Source: Clitopilus passeckerianus (lineage: Eukaryota > Basidiomycota > Agaricomycetes > Agaricales > Entolomataceae). Taken from it: a DNA stretch of 64,000 nucleotides. The stretch spans positions 1 through 64,000 of the forward strand of contig CALYLX010000022.1 of assembly GCA_944990035.1 (NCBI GenBank), given 5' to 3'. This document shows, piece by piece, positions 12,501-24,900 of this stretch; positions within the stretch are counted from its first letter, which is position 1, and each line of letters opens with the position of its first letter. The position numbers were made by a program, and so were the translations under genes. Below the pieces are notes generated by a model. The model was not told the DNA's origin. It ran no database searches and was given only the letters and a program-made list of their open reading frames with translations.

Positions 12501-14066
12501 TACGAACACACCATTGGCGATCACCCCGAGCACGACACTTCCAACTCTCCATCACCCCTTACCACCAAAGCCGGGTACAACAGTCAATACAGAACCAGCA
12601 CGGCGCGTCATCAAGCGGGAGCGCGAACCAACCCCAGAACTATCCTTCAAACGCCAACGTAGGCGACGGGACTTCCCCTGGCCGACCGTGCGGTGTCACC
12701 AGGTCTCTGTCCTCACCGGGCGCGGCGACACTGCTGTGCGGAAGATTCTGTTCAGCAACGATGGTAGCTCCTTTGTTTGTCTTTGTGAGCCTGAGGAAAT
12801 CTAAGTTGGTGACTACTGCTAACCATCATGGGATCCTATGCCATAGGCGCCGACGACACGATCAGGATATGGAGCAGCAAACACCGGCATGAGTTGGCTA
12901 GGATAAAACCCGACGTACCCGTCGTAGCCCTTTCATGGATGGATGACGACAGCGTGTTACTTTGCCTAGACGAAGATGGGCTGTTAGGCCGATGGATCCG
13001 ACATGTATGCCACTTCCCTGTCTATTTTGCATCTGGTTCTCATTCCTTTCACCTCAGGGTTCGCTCAGTTCGGGTAGTTGGCAGTGGATGAAGGTATTCC
13101 ATGCAGGTAGAGAGCGTCCTACAGGGGACGGACAAGTGTGTCTGGCTTATAAGCGCGGGCGCATCGCTGTCTCATATCCAAAGGACGGCGTTAGTGTATG
13201 GTTGTGGCAGAAAGGTGAATGTCAATTGAGGATTTGATTTATTGGTCTGTGCATTGAATAATGCCTCGTAATCTCTAGGCCACTGGCAGAAGCAGCGATC
13301 CATACTGCGGCAGAATGTAACTGCTCTCAAGTTTATTGAGGATGGAGCGGCCCTAATTGGAGGTACTCAAGACGGAGTCCTGTAAGAAGGGTATTCCTAT
13401 GATTCATCCAATGGTGTTTGCTGACGCGCTCGTAGCTGGCGTTCAGATGTACCAAATGGAACTCTCCGGGCCTACGCATTCCTCAGATCCCGGATGTAAG
13501 TCAATGTCCATTTAGAAATTGGACCAGTTTCATTAACTCTCCCAAGAAATTCGTTGGATATGAGCCCCGGCGGCAATCATGTTCTAGTGGCGCAAGTGGG
13601 TGGCTTCGCTCGTCTTGTTAGCATGCGACGGTCCGATCAGCAGGGCATGGTTGAGAAATCATATTCCTACAAAGCAACAGAAGCTCGGTCTGGAAATTTG
13701 CCTGGAGCCGTTCATGTAAATTCAGGAGATAAGGTGATGTTTGGCACCACAGACAATTGTGTTTTGCTTTGGGATCAAAATGCCGCCGAAGTCGTTTGTG
13801 GTCTGGAACATGACGAAGGTAGGTCCCCTTGGAGTGCTATCTTTCCATACTGAACTGAACTTGGGGATCGCTTGGCTTTACAGGCGAAATCATTGAAGCG
13901 TTTGCGGTAAGCTCTTTCCAGGATTGACTAATACCCTTCTGAACGGCGAAACCTTTTGTAGGCTTTTGAGGGGGCCAACAGAGAGGGGTACATTGTCACT
14001 GGGACGAAGAGTGGATGTTTAGCCTGGTGGCCCCAACCATTACCAAAAGGCGCGTTTGATCGCTGA
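9591..14066 (+). CDS. Large proline-rich protein with C-terminal WD40 repeats
   Basis: One gene with many exons. A first exon at 9591-9630 (MQPGGPSPSLLCH) splices in phase across 9631-9673. The N-terminal two thirds are low-complexity: a FEEP/MPPK stretch near 10250, poly-proline blocks near 11240-11330 and 11830-11940, and a basic cluster KRQRRRRDFPWP near 12650 that could act in nuclear targeting. From 12700 onward come degenerate WD repeats: GRGDTAVRKILFSNDG, GADDTIRIWSSKH, IGGTQDGVL, SPGGNHVLVAQ, GTTDNCVLLWDQ and a final GTKSGCLAWWPQ before the stop at 14066. WD40 propellers serve as binding scaffolds. I do not recognise an orthologue with a known function. Exon joins between 10290 and 10620 are unresolved; more than one splice pattern keeps a frame open. 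Confidence 0.7.
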
Positions 14067-14902
14067 CAACTTTCTTGTCTGGAAAAACCTCGCTGAACTT
14101 GATACCACTGATGCGCGTTCCCCATACTCAAAGTCGCATCAAATTTTGGGTTCCTTATGATGTCAACGAATTTTGTGCGCAAGTTTGCGACTTGTATTCA
14201 ATAAGCGAATTTTAATGAGTAGCCTTCTCGTTTGTTTACCTGTATCCTCAGCTTCCAGGTGTATTTTTCTTCACGTTTATCTTATCGAAAATTATTTTGA
14301 GCTGATCCGCGACGTAATTTGTTTCTAATAACCGTGGGATATTCGCATCAAGCAACGTGAATGTTGGTTTGGCTGTATTTGGCTTTGCGCCAACGACCCA
14401 TAGCAAGCAATCAGGTCCGTTGCTACAGAACCTTCAAGACCGTCTGCCAAAGTCAGCTCAGCAAGCTCAATTCACCCTCCGTGTTTGCTTTTCTTCAATT
14501 CGGTGAGCATTTCGGAACTTCAGGCACCCCCTGCTTCCTCCTGAAACGCTGTTCTGATCAAATGTTTTGCTTTAACTCTTTAATGTGTTCCTTCAGGCTT
14601 GTAACATTGCTCGATTGCAGCTCAGGACGATTTAATTATCAAGTCCTCCCGGCTCGTCAAGCTTCAAATAATTTGCTCTATTAACTTCATCCACTTGTGC
14701 TGTGAGTATTCACAGTTCATTGAACATGGTTCAGGTCTTCACACAGCCACGAGGCTGTTGCCACGCCAAACCCGTCGCCTCTGTATTTGACATAGGGCGA
14801 TAAGCCGATTCTCCGTTTTAAGTGACCTGTGGGGCAGCAGCTTATATATTTCCGTGACAGAAAAGCCACCTTTGCTCTTACAAAGTTCGAATTCCCAACA
14901 AG
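14067..14902. other. Intergenic, upstream region of cdc42
   Basis: No coding exon recognised. The segment separates two plus-strand genes and should contain the promoter and 5' untranslated region of cdc42, possibly with an untranslated intron. Confidence 0.5.
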
Positions 14903-15720
<818 letters not shown>

Positions 15721-16660
15721 ACGGCGGGTCGAGTATATCACGTTCTTCTCACTCACTACACTTTACGATACAGCTTTACGGTTTATGACACTGCTTATAT
15801 ATCCACCTTTTCAGTATTTCTCTTCCCTTTCGACATCTTACCATTCCATGCGCGTACTAAGATTAAATAAGCTACTCCCTCTTCAAGGGTATTCGTTCGA
15901 AGAAGCATAGAGCGGGCACACATTGGGATTCTGAATCTTAGAATTCTTAGAGAGTAAAAGGTCAAACTATCTCAGTTGCATTGTGATCCCCTCGTCGGGC
16001 CACATGGAAGAGTGCCTTACCACAAGGCCATGAACCGCCTTGTCTACTGGGGTGAGCATCAGAAATGGAACGAACCTGAGAGATAGCAGGAGATAGCAGC
16101 GTACCATGGGAGTTTTAGAGCCACATTCTGCCCGGCCGCCCCTTGATTCTTGCCCTCGAGACTCGGACTTGCAGGCTTCGAGGTCCGTCGGATCAAACTT
16201 GCCTCGAGGCAAGGCGATTTGTGGATGACATAAGCCAAAAAGCGCTTTGTCTTCTCGACTGGGCGTCTCTGGTGGCGGCAGCGATGGCTGGACGATCCAA
16301 GGAGCGTCAGAATTTGAAGAACATTACGGTAGGATAATCTTCCAATAACTGTTGTAGGAACTTGGAAACGGTCTAGACAACTCTGCCAAGACCACTGAAC
16401 GAGGAGCAGCACTGCCAGGGACTTTTATTCCACAAAGGGATACCAAGCATGCTTTCGAGACTCTAAAATGGTTCACTTTGACAACAACTTTGGCCAAATC
16501 GTCGCAGCAACTGGCCATCTTCCCCTACACGTGTAGTGGCAGAATGGTCCCTCTACTGCTATATAATCTTCAGCATTCTGACATGTAAGTCACCTCGAAT
16601 TCTCCTCTCCTCCCAGTCTTCTTATCCTGTATCGTAAAGGCCAGCATCTTCTTCGTCGCA
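15721..16660. other. Intergenic with a tRNA-like inverted-repeat element
   Basis: Beyond the 3' end of cdc42 no exon is recognised. The only structure I can point to is the element at 15967-16086. The right end should include the promoter of the gene starting at 16661. Confidence 0.5.
15967..16086 (-). repeat. tRNA-like element bounded by short inverted repeats (SINE-like?)
   Basis: The ends form an imperfect inverted repeat: ctatctcag at 15967-15975 and ctgagagatag at 16076-16086. On the minus strand, 16030-16013 reads TGGCCTTGTGGTAAGGCA, close to a tRNA D-arm / RNA polymerase III A box (TGGCNNAGTGG). I could not find a good B box (GGTTCGANNCC) at the expected distance, nor fold a complete tRNA. 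A decayed tRNA-derived short interspersed element is one reading; chance is another. Confidence 0.25.
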
Positions 16661-18523
16661 ATGTCAAGCCATCAAGGATCCGTATGCATCTCTGGCTGCG
16701 GAAGAGTTTCACCCTTTCCCGAGCACGAAGCAACTACAGGTCTCCACTCCGTCGCTTTCAGCGATGATCCTCAGAATTATGAAGAATTTCTGCAAGCCAG
16801 GAATTTTGCATGGGATCTTGAAATGAATAGCCCTTCCTCGGAACTTCTACCAGCGACCTTCAGAATTTCTTCAAAATTGCCCCTAGAGAACGAGGCAGAG
16901 CTCGGCCGCGTGAGCTCTGTACTCGGGCTGTACTTCAACAGACGAGTCGAAGTCGAAGTCACGAATACGTCCACACTTTCACCTATCCAAGGCCTGGATC
17001 TCCTACAAGCCGATTCTTCTGTAGGATGCCCTGGATTAGACCCAACCAGGGTTTCAGTCACGGTCGCGGCCTCCTTTTCAGCCATCTTCCATCCTGAGCC
17101 AGGCATCTCCCCAGTCGAATCCAATTGCACTTATCCTGCGGGAAATTTGGAAAAATCCAATGATTCAACCCCGTTTTCCCTTCCAACCTCTTCTCCGATT
17201 CATGCCGGTCTCTTAGACAGTTTCTCGCCAACTGACAGCCTCTCCACGGACCGACTTCTTCCAGAAAAGGGTGCCACCAAGATAGTTGAGCTCTTCAGCT
17301 ACGGGGAGGTCGATCAAGAAGCATGCCATGGCCTTGTTCCATCACTGATTTCTTAGTTACTAATTTGGCTGGTTTTCCAGGGCATAAACTTCATCCCAGC
17401 TCTCATTCTTCGCAAGGATGAGATCATTGGCGATCGTATTCTAGACCCCAGGCACGGAGGCTACTTCTACTACGACCCGAATGTACCCACGCCGCACCAC
17501 CTTATCGAGAGCGTTCTTTTGAGGAGCTGCCAGAACGGCAACTCATGGCCGGCCAATATTATTTAGAGGATTATGCCGTCCGCTTGTTTGTCGAGACGCC
17601 TTCGCATGCGGATGTTAACCTCACCCCAGTGTACAAGTACATTGGAGACTTCTACCTTCAAAGGACTGGAAAATGGCTTGAAGCCGCAGATTGGGCTGCT
17701 TGCAGGGCCGAGGTAAATTCAAACTCTGTTTGTTGCGTTGCCTGCATCTCAACCCTTCCTTTTGCAGACCAAAGAGGCAGTCATGGCCAGATTCATTGAA
17801 TCTAACGACGTTGAACACCACTCTCAGAAAGTCAACTCACCAAGCGATGATTTCAAACTCTACGACCAAGGCTGTATGTTCCCTCGCGTTCTTCTCCACC
17901 CAACATACGGCAGCGAGTCCTTAGCATCCAGCACTAGTTACGAAGAATGCCTCCCATCACCCATTCTCGACATACAGGAGACGAAGGACTCCTTTGCAAT
18001 GCTCTACGCTACTCCACATCTCTCGCGCCGGGATTCCATATCCGTGTATTCTCAGGAAAGCGCTCCTCACAGCCTCTTGGACTCACCCCCTCCCATTTCA
18101 TCTTTTCACGCCTCTCAAAATGTCCATCTGGAACCTTTGTCTTCTGAAGAACTCGAAGGGCCCTATGCTAACCGGGCATCCACCTTGGTGGAATCTATGG
18201 ACAGTATCACGATGAACGAAATAGAAGAGGGGTTCCATTTCTTTGCTGAGCCTGGATCGGTCGAGAAACTCCCATCCCTCGGCTGTGCTCTCAAGGAAGA
18301 TCATGCCAGCGACTATGGGGTCCAAACCATACCTCGGAAATTCAGGAGAATCACTCACAAATTCTCCTTAATTTTCAAAACCATCCGTGCTAATGGCGTT
18401 CTCGGGGAGATACCATCTCGCTCTTCGATGAATCCAGCAGAGATTATGAGTTCGTGGAAACGTAGGATCATGCAGCCTTCTAGTAGTCACAGGAATACCT
18501 CGGACACACGCTCGCTAATCTGA
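16661..18523 (+). CDS. Unrecognised protein, possibly Clp1-like, with a 2-nt frame disruption
   Basis: Starts at ATG 16661 (MSSHQGSVCISGCGR). Exon 1 ends at FSYGE; the intron from about 17309 to 17380 leads in phase 0 to GINFIPALILRKDEIIGDRIL, then GGYFYYDPNVPTPHHLIE. There the frame breaks: the following sequence continues sensibly only two bases shifted (RSFEELPERQLMAGQYYLE), as if AG had been inserted at 17507-17511. After an intron at about 17713-17766 a Ser-rich region runs to a basic C-terminus (KFRRITHKFSLIFKTI) and a stop at 18523. From memory, with low confidence, the central block resembles the basidiomycete Clp1 (clampless) family, which acts in dikaryon and clamp-cell development. 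No catalytic motif is visible. The gene may be inactive, or the indel may be a sequence error. Confidence 0.5.
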
Positions 18524-18832
18524 TTGCTTCACCTGGAGGCACTATTTATCTATACATCCTTGATTACTTCTCTTACTCATCTGCACTGGGCTAAAAAGTT
18601 GATTCTGCCGGAATGTATACATTTACCTTCAAAATAACAACATAGTATTGATACACCCCATAACATTCTGTCTGCAGCTTCAGTGCGTAGTGCGAATACG
18701 TAGGCTGACAAGGATAGATTATACGATGTACAGGGGCTGATCTGAACGATTGAATGTCCAGTACGGTCAGACACTCTGATCTGACCTTTTCCAAGTCTTT
18801 ATAAAGATAATACGCATAATCGAGGAGAGTTC
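18524..18832. other. Intergenic
   Basis: Lies between the convergent 3' ends of the preceding gene and the minus-strand SRP RNA. No gene seen. Confidence 0.5.
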
Positions 18833-19100
18833 AAAAAGGTTTGTGAGAGGCCCGACCCGTTGCGCGACTGACGGCATGCCCTGATCTCCGAAGACTAACT
18901 CGGCAAGTCCTGCAGGTTGCGGAATTGCTTCCCTGGCCTGTCAAGGGCAGATTATTCCAAATCCAGGTCACACCTTACGGTGCAAGGGATTGTGGAAACC
19001 AAGTTTTCTGGAGGGGACAGCCTTGAACCAGCGCACTGACGGAGTTAGCCGGTGGAAGCAACCACTCACATTCCCAAATGGCAGCCATTACAGCTGTGCC
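18833..19100 (-). ncRNA. Signal recognition particle RNA (7SL/SRP RNA)
   Basis: Read on the minus strand from about 19100. The 5' end contains GCTGTAATGGC, the conserved fungal Alu-domain start (UGUAA turn). Next come TGTGAG and CTAACTC, which pair with CTCACA and GAGTTAG near the 3' end, making the long helix 5. Inside are a GNRA hairpin CACC-GTAA-GGTG (18982-18971), fitting helix 6, and the hairpin at 18940-18913. The latter has 5' CAGG, stem GAA, loop GCAA, stem TTC and 3' CGCA, close to the SRP54-binding helix 8 (CAGG / AGCA symmetric loop with a GNAR tetraloop). The transcript ends at a run of five T (minus strand, 18837-18833), an RNA polymerase III terminator. Order and spacing match SRP RNA; length is about 268 nt. 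Exact ends are estimated. Confidence 0.82.
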
Positions 19101-19249
19101 ATGGGGCGTTACTATGGTTGAATCATCACTAAACCAATAAGTGCTATCACGGCTAAGTTCTGGGTTATCTTCGGCTCTTCGGTTCGGGACTGAATTGCTG
19201 AACTCGTGTAGCTGCCAGTTCTTACTACCACTTCCTGCCCTCTGCTATC

Positions 19250-20312
19250 ATGCTGAATCTCCTGGTATCCCCCATTATTGAGGTGTTCAGGTGGAGTTTG
19301 ACTCCCATTGCACCATTTACTTGGTTCGGGTACCCAATCAGCACGCTTGACGTCGTTGCAACTCTCCGTCTGTGCATTATTTTGCGCCAGCTTCGAGAAC
19401 AGAGCTATGGGCAACATGTCAAGACCAATGGCAAGAAGGGGGTGGAGGATACATCTTTTGTCAGGAACCTCGCGACGACGTTAACGGTGGTGTACGGTGG
19501 TGAAGCCGTGATGGGTGCGTAGCTCAACTACACGAACTAGCGCCTGTCACCTCACCTATCCACCTTATCCCTTTTACTAGCTCCTCTTCTTGGTGTTCCA
19601 CCTTCTTTCGTTGTTTCCGGAATTGTGCCAGGAATGTATGCAGCTGGTCAGGCATTTGTTGATGCCCTTCCTGGGGTACCAGAACTCGCCGCATGGCACG
19701 AGTTGCCCCTCTCAGTTGTGGATGGCATTACGCGTGCCTACCTCCTATGCAACCTGATTCCACCCTCTGTTGTGCAGCATTCATCCCCGGTGCTTTCTGC
19801 CTCGCCCTGGACTCTACTTCTAGCCTCTTTGGTAGGCGTATACTTTTTCTATCATCCACCCCCGCTCATACCTGTCATGATGTTCAGGCGACGGCGAACA
19901 CAGGATTCTTCTTAGTGAATATGTTCTCCTTCCTTAGCCCGGCCCCGTGGACCGTCCAGACACCCCCGGAAGTTCGAGCATACGGATGGACCACCGCAGA
20001 TTTGTGGTGTGCCCCTACGACCACTGCACTTTATGCTCTCCTTACACATGCACAACCTTTCTGGGCTGATATGCATGCTACATTGGCCGGACTACTAGGT
20101 GGCTCCGTCAGTAGCAAGGGAGTTGAGCCTGTCGACCCGGAGGTAGCCAGGGCCGTTTGCGCACTTTTGCTTGCCGGACTCTTCACTGGCAGGACGATGA
20201 AGAACTTCGGACTCTGGAGGCCCTTCGAGAAGCGGAGTGAGAGTATGTCTTTCAGATCTTACTACTTTCCTCATGTTACTTACGCCAACTTCCAGAACTC
20301 AAGGAACAATAG
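19250..20312 (+). CDS. Conserved multi-pass membrane protein of unknown function
   Basis: ATG at 19250 opens MLNLLVSPIIEVFRWSL. Exons joined across introns near 19514-19580, 19832-19888 and 20245-20295 give a protein of about 300 aa ending in LKEQ at 20312. Hydrophobic segments include FVRNLATTLTVVYGGEAVMG, LLGVPPSFVVSGIVPG, LCNLIPPSVV, GFFLVNMFSFLSPAPW and VCALLLAGLFTG, so it is an integral membrane protein. The arrangement of glycine-rich helices faintly recalls TRIC-type cation channels, but I see no diagnostic motif and make no functional call. It begins about 150 bp from the 5' end of the divergent SRP RNA gene. Confidence 0.68.
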
Positions 20313-20624
20313 ACGACAGGTTTGGAATCTTAATGAATGCTATCTACAATGCTGTCTTTTACGATCTGTTACGCCGATGTTTTGGAACGGAATGGAATAT
20401 GATAACTGTCTACCAGATATATGGTAGGCGGAGTTGACAAGTTCGTGATGTGTGCTGGTCAACTGGCACCAAACTACCACCTCGTTCATCCGAATCGTGA
20501 CCCCACCCTGTGGTAGCACACGCCCTCCCGTTGACTATCGGAGAACTGGAGATTCTGCAGAACGACAAGTAAAGAAATTAGAACGATAGTAGTACCCCGT
20601 CTTCACTTTTTAGTTGCAAATCTA
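20313..20624. other. Convergent intergenic region
   Basis: Separates the plus-strand membrane-protein gene from the minus-strand SDR gene. No gene seen; it should hold both transcription ends. Confidence 0.5.
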
Positions 20625-22024
20625 CTAAACAGGGCTAGTTTTAATGTAATGCTCGGTCTCCAGCCTGATTCCCGCAAGCATATCTTCAACGGTGTGCGTT
20701 GGTTTCCAACCAAGTGCACGGGAACGTTTTCCGACGCAACGTGAATTTGACCCGAGGTACTTGTGGAAAATGTCAGACTGATTCATGTCAAGGAAAGTCA
20801 TGCACAAACCACAAAAAGAACATCATATAGGTGCTGAGGCAACGTGGTTAAATCGGCCTCCTCAAGCTTCGCTGGCTCAGAACTCGTCGTCTTTCCGAGC
20901 TCGAACATGGCTTCGCCAACCTTTTCACTTATCTCGCCAAGGGTTACGTCGCCGTTCTCAGCAAAGTAGTATCCTTCACTGCCGTGGCCAACGCCTTCAG
21001 AGTTCTCAAGAATGGCGCCAAACACAAGATTATAAAGGTCCGCGACTCGTGACAATAGGTTGAGCAGGACCGACAAAGTAAAATCTTATCAGGATCACTC
21101 ACGATCTTGGATATGAACATGATTCCAGATGCACACTCCTTCGCCAACAACAGCTGCCCTCGGTGGGTTGCGAAGAAGCGATGCAGGAACTAAGAATCCA
21201 GGTATGGAGTTCAATTGCTTCTGGATGCCCGACTTTGTAAATCTGGTGGCAGCTAGACCCCAGACCGCAGACGGAAAGATGGTGTAGGTTTTGACAAAGC
21301 CTATGTATCAAGATATTCAGATAATTAAAAGTCCCATCGGATTCAAAATCAGGGTGCTACTCGCCTTGCTTGTCGGCTACCGGGAGTTCTGCATCCACCT
21401 TACGATGTGGCTGGGTCAGGGGAATTGCTTCAATTTTGTCGAAATCGGTGTCGTTTAAGATGACGTCGCTCGTTTGCAGACCCTGAACACGATCCACAAC
21501 AATCCCAGTTCCTGACTTTTATTCAAAGTCTTAGAGTAGATTGGAGGCCAAGGGTGAGGATACATTGCACAAACCGTATGGATCAGAGCTGGAGCTACTC
21601 CCGTAGCCTCATACCGCTGCTTCGCGCCCCTCAGAATCGCTTGAATCGATGGAAGGTGTTCGTTATTGCACTGGGTGTACAATAAACCATCGTCAGTTCC
21701 GTTGGAAACAATTTGAAGCTGAATAACGAACGATTGAAAAGAATACATCCGATTCCGAGGCAAGCTTCTCGATCACATCGAGATCGTCAATAGAACCAAT
21801 TATAGGTTCTATTCTGAAAGCCTTTAGTTTCTCAGCCTTTTCGGGAGAGCGTACGAGAGCACGAATATGGAAAGAAGCAATGTCAGGCCGCTTGAGTATT
21901 CCCTCGAGGACAGAGCCACCGATATAACCTGGAAGGTAACACTGCTCAGAACATCGCATGGGCGAGGAATCTGTGCCAACATGCCTGTAGCGCCTGTGAA
22001 GCCGATATTTATTTTGGCTGCCAT
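20625..22024 (-). CDS. NAD(P)-binding NmrA/SDR-like protein, paralogue B
   Basis: ATG at 22024-22022 gives MAAKINIGFTGATG, spliced to YIGGSVLEGILKRPDIAS, so the dinucleotide motif GxTGxxGxxGG is complete. Further exons read IRALVRSPEKAEKLKAF, KLASESDVFFSIV, KQRYEATGVAPALIHT, then SGTGIVVDRVQ, HRKVDAELPVADKQGE, a VVGEGVCIWNHVHIQDVADLYNLV block typical of atypical/extended SDR proteins, and a C-terminus GWKPTHTVEDMLAGIRLETE ending at 20625. The protein (about 330 aa) should bind NAD(P)H as a cytosolic oxidoreductase or redox sensor; the substrate is unknown. It is a tandem paralogue of the gene at 22372-23736. Confidence 0.8.
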
Positions 22025-22371
22025 GGGACTTCAACCTTGTTAGAGTTAAGCTTTGTCGATTTTCTCGAATCTCCTTCGAACTGAGATGACGATCGTTGAT
22101 GAAGGTTCCAGTACAGAGAGTGGCCAAGATACTTATACAACTTCCTTTCATCGGCTGATCAAGCAGATGACTATCTCCCTGCCCCTGCACCTGACCAGCC
22201 CACTTGTCCTTGCCTTGCGGTGGATCACTTTCCCAGGGAGATGGCAGCTTGAATGAACTCAGATTCCATAATGGTAGTACAAGCTACAAATTCGGTCGTG
22301 ATAAAGCTACAAGGAAAGTAGTAAATTCGCAAGCCAAACAATTCGGAGGAGATGAGAGTCCACATTCCCAC
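22025..22371. other. Spacer between tandem SDR genes
   Basis: No exon recognised. It should contain the promoter of paralogue B and the 3' end of paralogue A. Confidence 0.5.
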
Positions 22372-23736
22372 TCAGAGGTTCTCCGTCTTGATGAGACGCT
22401 CTACCTCTGGTTTGATGCTGGCAAGCATGTCGACAGTGGTGTGCTTTGGTATCCATCCAATAGAGCGCGATCGCTTAGCCGTGCAACGGGAGTTTGAACC
22501 AAGATACCTCGAACCCTATCGTGTTCAAACTGATCAGTATCGTGTCTGGACGTAGCGGAGGAATCAATGCTCACTTTGAAGTACTTGTCGATCTCAACCT
22601 CGGTAAAGGTCGTGGGCTCAGCGGACTTGCTCCTACCAAGGTCAACCAAGGCATCTCCAATTGCCTTGCTAATCTGGTAGAACTCGTGCTGGCCGCTTTC
22701 TCCGAAGTAATAACCTTCTCTGCCATGTCCTACTTTGCTGGGATCTGCTAGGATGGCGTTGTAGAGGTCCAGGTACAGATCGGCGACTATCGAACGGGTC
22801 AGAGTCAGTTCAAACTGTGAGTGTAGGGAGTAACTCACTATCATCAATATGAACATTGGGCCAAAGATTTTTTCCAAGCCCGACCATGCCAGCTTGACCA
22901 CGATCCAGAGAAGCTCTAATTGTGACGGGGATCTGGATGGAAATCGGGTTCTGAATGCCAGCTTCTACAAGCCTGCTAGCTGCGATGCCATATATGGTGG
23001 ATGGAAGGATAATGTAGCTTTTTACATAGCCTAGAAAAGTCCTGTCATCAACAACCAAAGTTATTCCAATTATCATCTGAGCCCGACTAACCTTCTTTAT
23101 CAGCTGCAACAATCTCGAGATCCACATCTCTGTGAACTTGAGTAGGCGCCAAGGTTTCGATTTGCTCAGGATTGCTGTCATCATATACAATATCATAGGC
23201 GTGCATCCCATCTGCTCTGTCCGTGAGGACGCCGGTGCCTGACTGGGGCCAATGTCAGATTCATTTTCTAGGCGCGTAAATTGACGCCTTACTGTATGGA
23301 TCAGCGTAGGTGCCTTCCCTGTTGCTTCATATCTTTTCTTCAACCCCGCCAGAGTTGCTTTTGCAGCGGGAAAGTGGTCAGCGTCGGCCTTCAGAATGGT
23401 TTAGCTAGGGTTCAGCCTGCTATGCTTGAGAAACTGGCGTACAATGGAGAAGAAGACATCGGTTTCAGAGGCAAGCTTCTCAACCAGAGCAACATCGTCA
23501 TGAGATCCAACAACAGGATCGACGCCGAATGCCTTGAATTTCTCTGCTTTTTCTGGAGATCGAACGAGAACTCGGATGCGGTAGGAAGCGATGTCTGGTC
23601 TTTCAAGGAATCGAGCGAGAACGGCTCCACCTATGTAACCTATGACACCCAAAGCAGTGAGACGCAGCTACACAACAGGCAGGAAAGGACACGTACCGGT
23701 AGCTCCGGTGAAGAAAACGTTAGTTTTTGAGGCCAT
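22372..23736 (-). pseudogene. NAD(P)-binding NmrA/SDR-like protein, paralogue A (C-terminal frameshift)
   Basis: ATG at 23736-23734 gives MASKTNVFFTGATG, spliced to YIGGAVLARFLERPDIASYR and IRVLVRSPEKAEKFKAFGVD. Later exons carry KKRYEATGKAPTLIHT, VHIDD-VADLYLDLYNAIL, GREGYYFGESG and YLGSNSRCTAKRSRSIGWIPK. All parallel paralogue B in order and spacing. At about 22436-22444 the frame breaks: where B reads GWKPTHTVEDMLAGI, A reads GWIPKH and then needs a 2-nt shift to continue TTVDMLASIKPEVERLIKTE and stop at 22374-22372. Without the shift the last 25 residues are replaced. The Rossmann core is intact, so partial function is possible. The disruption could be real or a sequence error. Confidence 0.7.
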
Positions 23737-23946
23737 TGGTGATTCGAGTTTGAACAACCAGTTATTAGGGCAGAATGTGATGCCAATAATCTCTAGGACT
23801 TCAAGCTTTTATACTCCAAGAGAAGCTCATATTGTTAATCCGGTGGCTGGGTGTTGCACAAGGATTAGGCATATCGGCAGGTTTACTCATCCTTTGGGAA
23901 GGTGCCATGCTGCTAATGTGGATGTTGGCAGAGCAGCAAAAGTTGC

Positions 23947-24284
23947 TCACAAATCCTGCACTGCCACATTGGTCAGCTTGCCTTCTTCCACAAAGTTCAT
24001 GAGCAATCTTGGAGTCATCGTAGCTTTTTGCCAGCTTTGCTGGATCTTTGCTTTCGCATCATGATATTGTTACAGAATTCTGTTCTAGCGACGAAAAGAT
24101 TCTCCAGCGACTTCGAGGCGTTCCTGGTCATGCGAGGCTCCTCGATGCTCCTTTGACTGGCTACAAGTATTCGCTTCTTTACATCTTGGGCTGGCTCTAT
24201 GAAGGAACATGCGTCATGAAGTGAAAGAGTTACGTATTCCCCAATGCCAATGCATTGCCTCGGTGTGGCTTGATGAAATAGCAA
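23947..24284 (-). pseudogene. Coding remnant, unrecognised
   Basis: On the minus strand a frame runs through EYVTLSLHDACSFIEPAQDV and SLENLFVARTEFCNNIM, then stops shortly after. A one-base shift near 24060 opens KAKIQQSWQKATMTPRLLMN and TNVAVQDL with a stop at 23949-23947. Codon texture and the two complementary open pieces suggest an eroded exon. No start codon context or family is recognised. Confidence 0.3.
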
Positions 24285-24900
24285 TGGTACTTTCTATGGA
24301 TCAGTTTGGGCAACTGATCCAGCGGCAAGCCTTAACAACTTGGGAAAGAGTCAAGAGGGGCTCTGTGGGTCGTATAATACTCACTATACTATGGCAAAAG
24401 TGAGCACTCTGCCATGAACAATCACTGTAAGGTAACTATCCTGCGATCAAATTTATCATATCCAATGCCCGCTACCCAACCTGGGCCTTGGTTGATTACA
24501 ATAGAGAGAGCTACACCTGTTCTGGGCACTGTGCGCTACGAGATACTGGGATCCTAGACCGGCAGCAGGTGGAGGGAGCATTACAGATGTAAGGATATCA
24601 TTGCCGGCACAACCTGCCTGGCATCTGTGAAAGGAGACGCATACGCAATACAAATGATACGAGACTGGAACCAGAAGGCTCTTGCATAGGAGGATCGTTG
24701 TCGCCTTGATCCTTATCGTACAGGGTAATAAATAGACCACTGTGACTCCGACTCTTCTCGTGTAAATAAGACAAGTGTTAAAACGCAAATTGAGCTGACG
24801 ATGAGTGTTAGATAGTGCCCGTCTGATAAGATAGAAGACAATGCAACTCTTACCGTTGGCCGACTCGGAAATAATGACTGAATAATGCCTTTACCACTAC
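24285..24900. other. Intergenic
   Basis: No gene seen between the coding remnant and the orphan ORF at 24901. Confidence 0.45.
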
